From positions 210,357 through 274,356 of the forward strand of contig NZ_FRDF01000001.1 in the NCBI RefSeq assembly GCF_900143235.1: a stretch of DNA of 64,000 nt. The letters are read 5' to 3'. This document shows, piece after piece, positions 63,212 to 64,000 of this stretch. The first letter of the stretch is position 1; each line of letters starts with the position of its first letter. Under the pieces are notes generated by a model. That model saw nothing but the letters and a program-made list of their open reading frames with translations, did no database searches and was not told where the DNA came from. Both the position numbers and the translations under genes were made by a program. Source of the DNA: Erythrobacter sanguineus. GTDB taxonomy: Bacteria; Pseudomonadota; Alphaproteobacteria; Sphingomonadales; Sphingomonadaceae.

Positions 63212-63819
63212 GGCGGGTTGCTCCCCTTGTAAATGCGCAGTGCACGAGCCTGAACTCGCGTCAGCTTGCGCCACCTGCGTCGAAGGCTTCAACCAATCGC
63301 CAATCTACGTCGGAAAATTGTAACGCTTTTTCCTGCGAATTTATAGCTTGGCACAAGATCGCTGCCGTCGAGCGGGACGTCCGCCACCGGGCCGGTTGGC
63401 GAATCCTGTCGTGAAACTGCGCGAAACCGGCAGGCGGCATTCAGACGACCATCGCAGGGCTCGCCATGCCCTGACATGTGCCGCAGTCATGCATGGATCC
63501 GCCAACCGCCGTATTGCGCGCCCTTGCACCAGATCAACGCGGGATTTTATTCAATCGCTTTCAACGGTGTCAATCGGGTCAATCAAGGATGGTATCGAGA
63601 AGGCGCGGCTTATATTCAGGGTGTGGATGTTGAGCGCGGCGCTGATGCGCCTGATTGCGCCGCATTTCGCTCTCTCGCACGGCGTCCCCCCGCAAAGCCG
63701 TGCTCTACCGCCAGCGTCACAAGGTGGATAATACCAACCTGCATAATTTCTGACTCACGGGGATTCCCAAGGCTGCGGAAATCTGACTCAATGGCGCTGT
63801 GACATTGGAGATCGGCGCC
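63212..63819. other. About 600 bases without a convincing gene
   Basis: Holds the promoter of the MscS-type gene and then sequence flanking the insertion sequence. A frame at 63476-63802 contains a stretch (NAGFYSIAFNGVNRVNQG) that looks somewhat coding, but it has no start signal or recognised homology. It may be a fragment of a gene disrupted by the insertion. Confidence 0.35.
63749..63790 (+). repeat. Direct repeats TCTGACTCA at the IS left end
   Basis: Two exact copies (63749-63757 and 63782-63790), starts 33 bases apart, 30-70 bases ahead of the transposase. Candidate subterminal transposase-binding sites. The right end lies outside the window, so the terminal inverted repeat cannot be verified. 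Confidence 0.45.
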
Positions 63820-64000
63820 ATGGGAAAAGCGATTGGCTTGCGGGAAGATTTTGACGGCGCTGCGCTGCGACGATTGTCGCGGATGACGAGGAGCGCGAAC
63901 CAGGCGCGGAGGCTGTTGGCCCTGGCCGAGATTTATGACGGCGGCAGTCGGAGTGCGGCGGCGCGGATCGGCGGTGTGGGGCTGCAGATCGTGCGCGACT
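63820..64000 (+). CDS. IS630 family transposase, N-terminal part (cut by window end)
   Basis: First 60 residues only. ALRRLSRMTRSANQARRLLALAEIYDGGSRSAAARIGG is the N-terminal helix-turn-helix typical of IS630 transposases. The DDE catalytic domain lies outside the window, so intactness is unknown. Confidence 0.85.
   Translation, partial: MGKAIGLREDFDGAALRRLSRMTRSANQARRLLALAEIYDGGSRSAAARIGGVGLQIVRD

Larger units (their letters stand above)
63735..64000 (+). mobile_element. Left part of an IS630-family insertion sequence
   Basis: Defined by the transposase gene starting at 63820 and the repeats ahead of it. The precise left border is not determinable; IS630 elements insert at TA, and candidate TA dinucleotides occur at 63728-63732. 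The element runs past the window end. Confidence 0.65.

Noticed and set aside
63348..63731. Open frames between the MscS-type gene and the IS element
   Set aside because: No ribosome site, no family, mixed codon use. Kept only as a possible gene fragment in the intergenic entry.
1..64000. CRISPR arrays, rRNA or tRNA genes, prophage or plasmid origin
   Set aside because: No regularly spaced repeats, no rRNA signatures and no phage structural or replication genes were seen anywhere in the window.

Overview
The window is GC-rich alphaproteobacterial chromosome. The gene set points to Sphingomonadales, most likely an Erythrobacter/Porphyrobacter-type organism. Supporting features are a class I lysyl-tRNA synthetase, a plant/alphaproteobacterial-type glutamate-cysteine ligase, a DinG-like helicase of the sphingomonad type, a BamB/YfgM pair and a large TonB-dependent receptor. 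The taxonomic call is inference from gene content. Most of the window is compact housekeeping chromosome with many 4-bp ATGA overlaps.

Layout. 1-1.7 kb: moaA (5' end outside the window), moaD, moaE. 1.9-3.2 kb: an FNR-type regulator and a small lipoprotein on the minus strand. 3.4-4.1 kb: rplU-rpmA, followed by an unusually structured intergenic RNA region. 4.2-12.2 kb: GNAT, TetR, ygfZ, pyrC, rarD, a lipoprotein, an AstD-like dehydrogenase and selO. 12.3-18.1 kb: hydrolase, glycosyltransferase, YfgM-like protein, bamB and an isoprenylcysteine methyltransferase-like membrane protein. 18.1-22.3 kb: rsmE-gshA, and on the other strand a small membrane protein, ubiA and an SRAP protein.

22.3-36.0 kb is the most coherent accessory locus. 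It holds a guanidine/urea carboxylase pathway: substrate-binding lipoprotein, permease and ATPase of an ABC importer, a NikR-like ribbon-helix-helix regulator, two DUF1989 proteins (urea-carboxylase-associated proteins 1 and 2, now thought to be carboxyguanidine deiminase subunits), a 1194-residue biotin-dependent carboxylase and allophanate hydrolase. A soluble hybrid histidine kinase and a LuxR-type response regulator follow. Two identical operator architectures (TATTAC-N14-GTAATA) lie upstream of the importer and upstream of the NikR-like gene. Each overlaps a plausible promoter. The regulator has lost three of the four nickel ligands of E. coli NikR.

36.3-54.5 kb: sterol-desaturase-family protein, a two-TM protein with a Lys/Glu-rich loop, TonB receptor behind a Fur-like site, M3 peptidase, sixA, DinG-like helicase, lysK, prolyl-hydroxylase-like oxygenase, an extremely Arg-rich RcnB-like protein, a PPOX-fold protein, a degenerate GGDEF protein and ettA. 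54.6-61.6 kb: M28 peptidase, then a carbon-dioxide/bicarbonate-themed block. That block has a divergent isocitrate/isopropylmalate dehydrogenase-like protein with eroded catalytic residues plus a cysteine-free ArsR repressor on the plus strand, facing a paralogous cysteine-free ArsR, a beta-carbonic anhydrase and a SulP anion transporter on the minus strand. A stand-alone Nmad3-type protein diverges from the second arsR. 61.7-64.0 kb: a BON-MscS channel, about 600 bp without a convincing gene, and the left part of an IS630-family insertion sequence cut by the window end.
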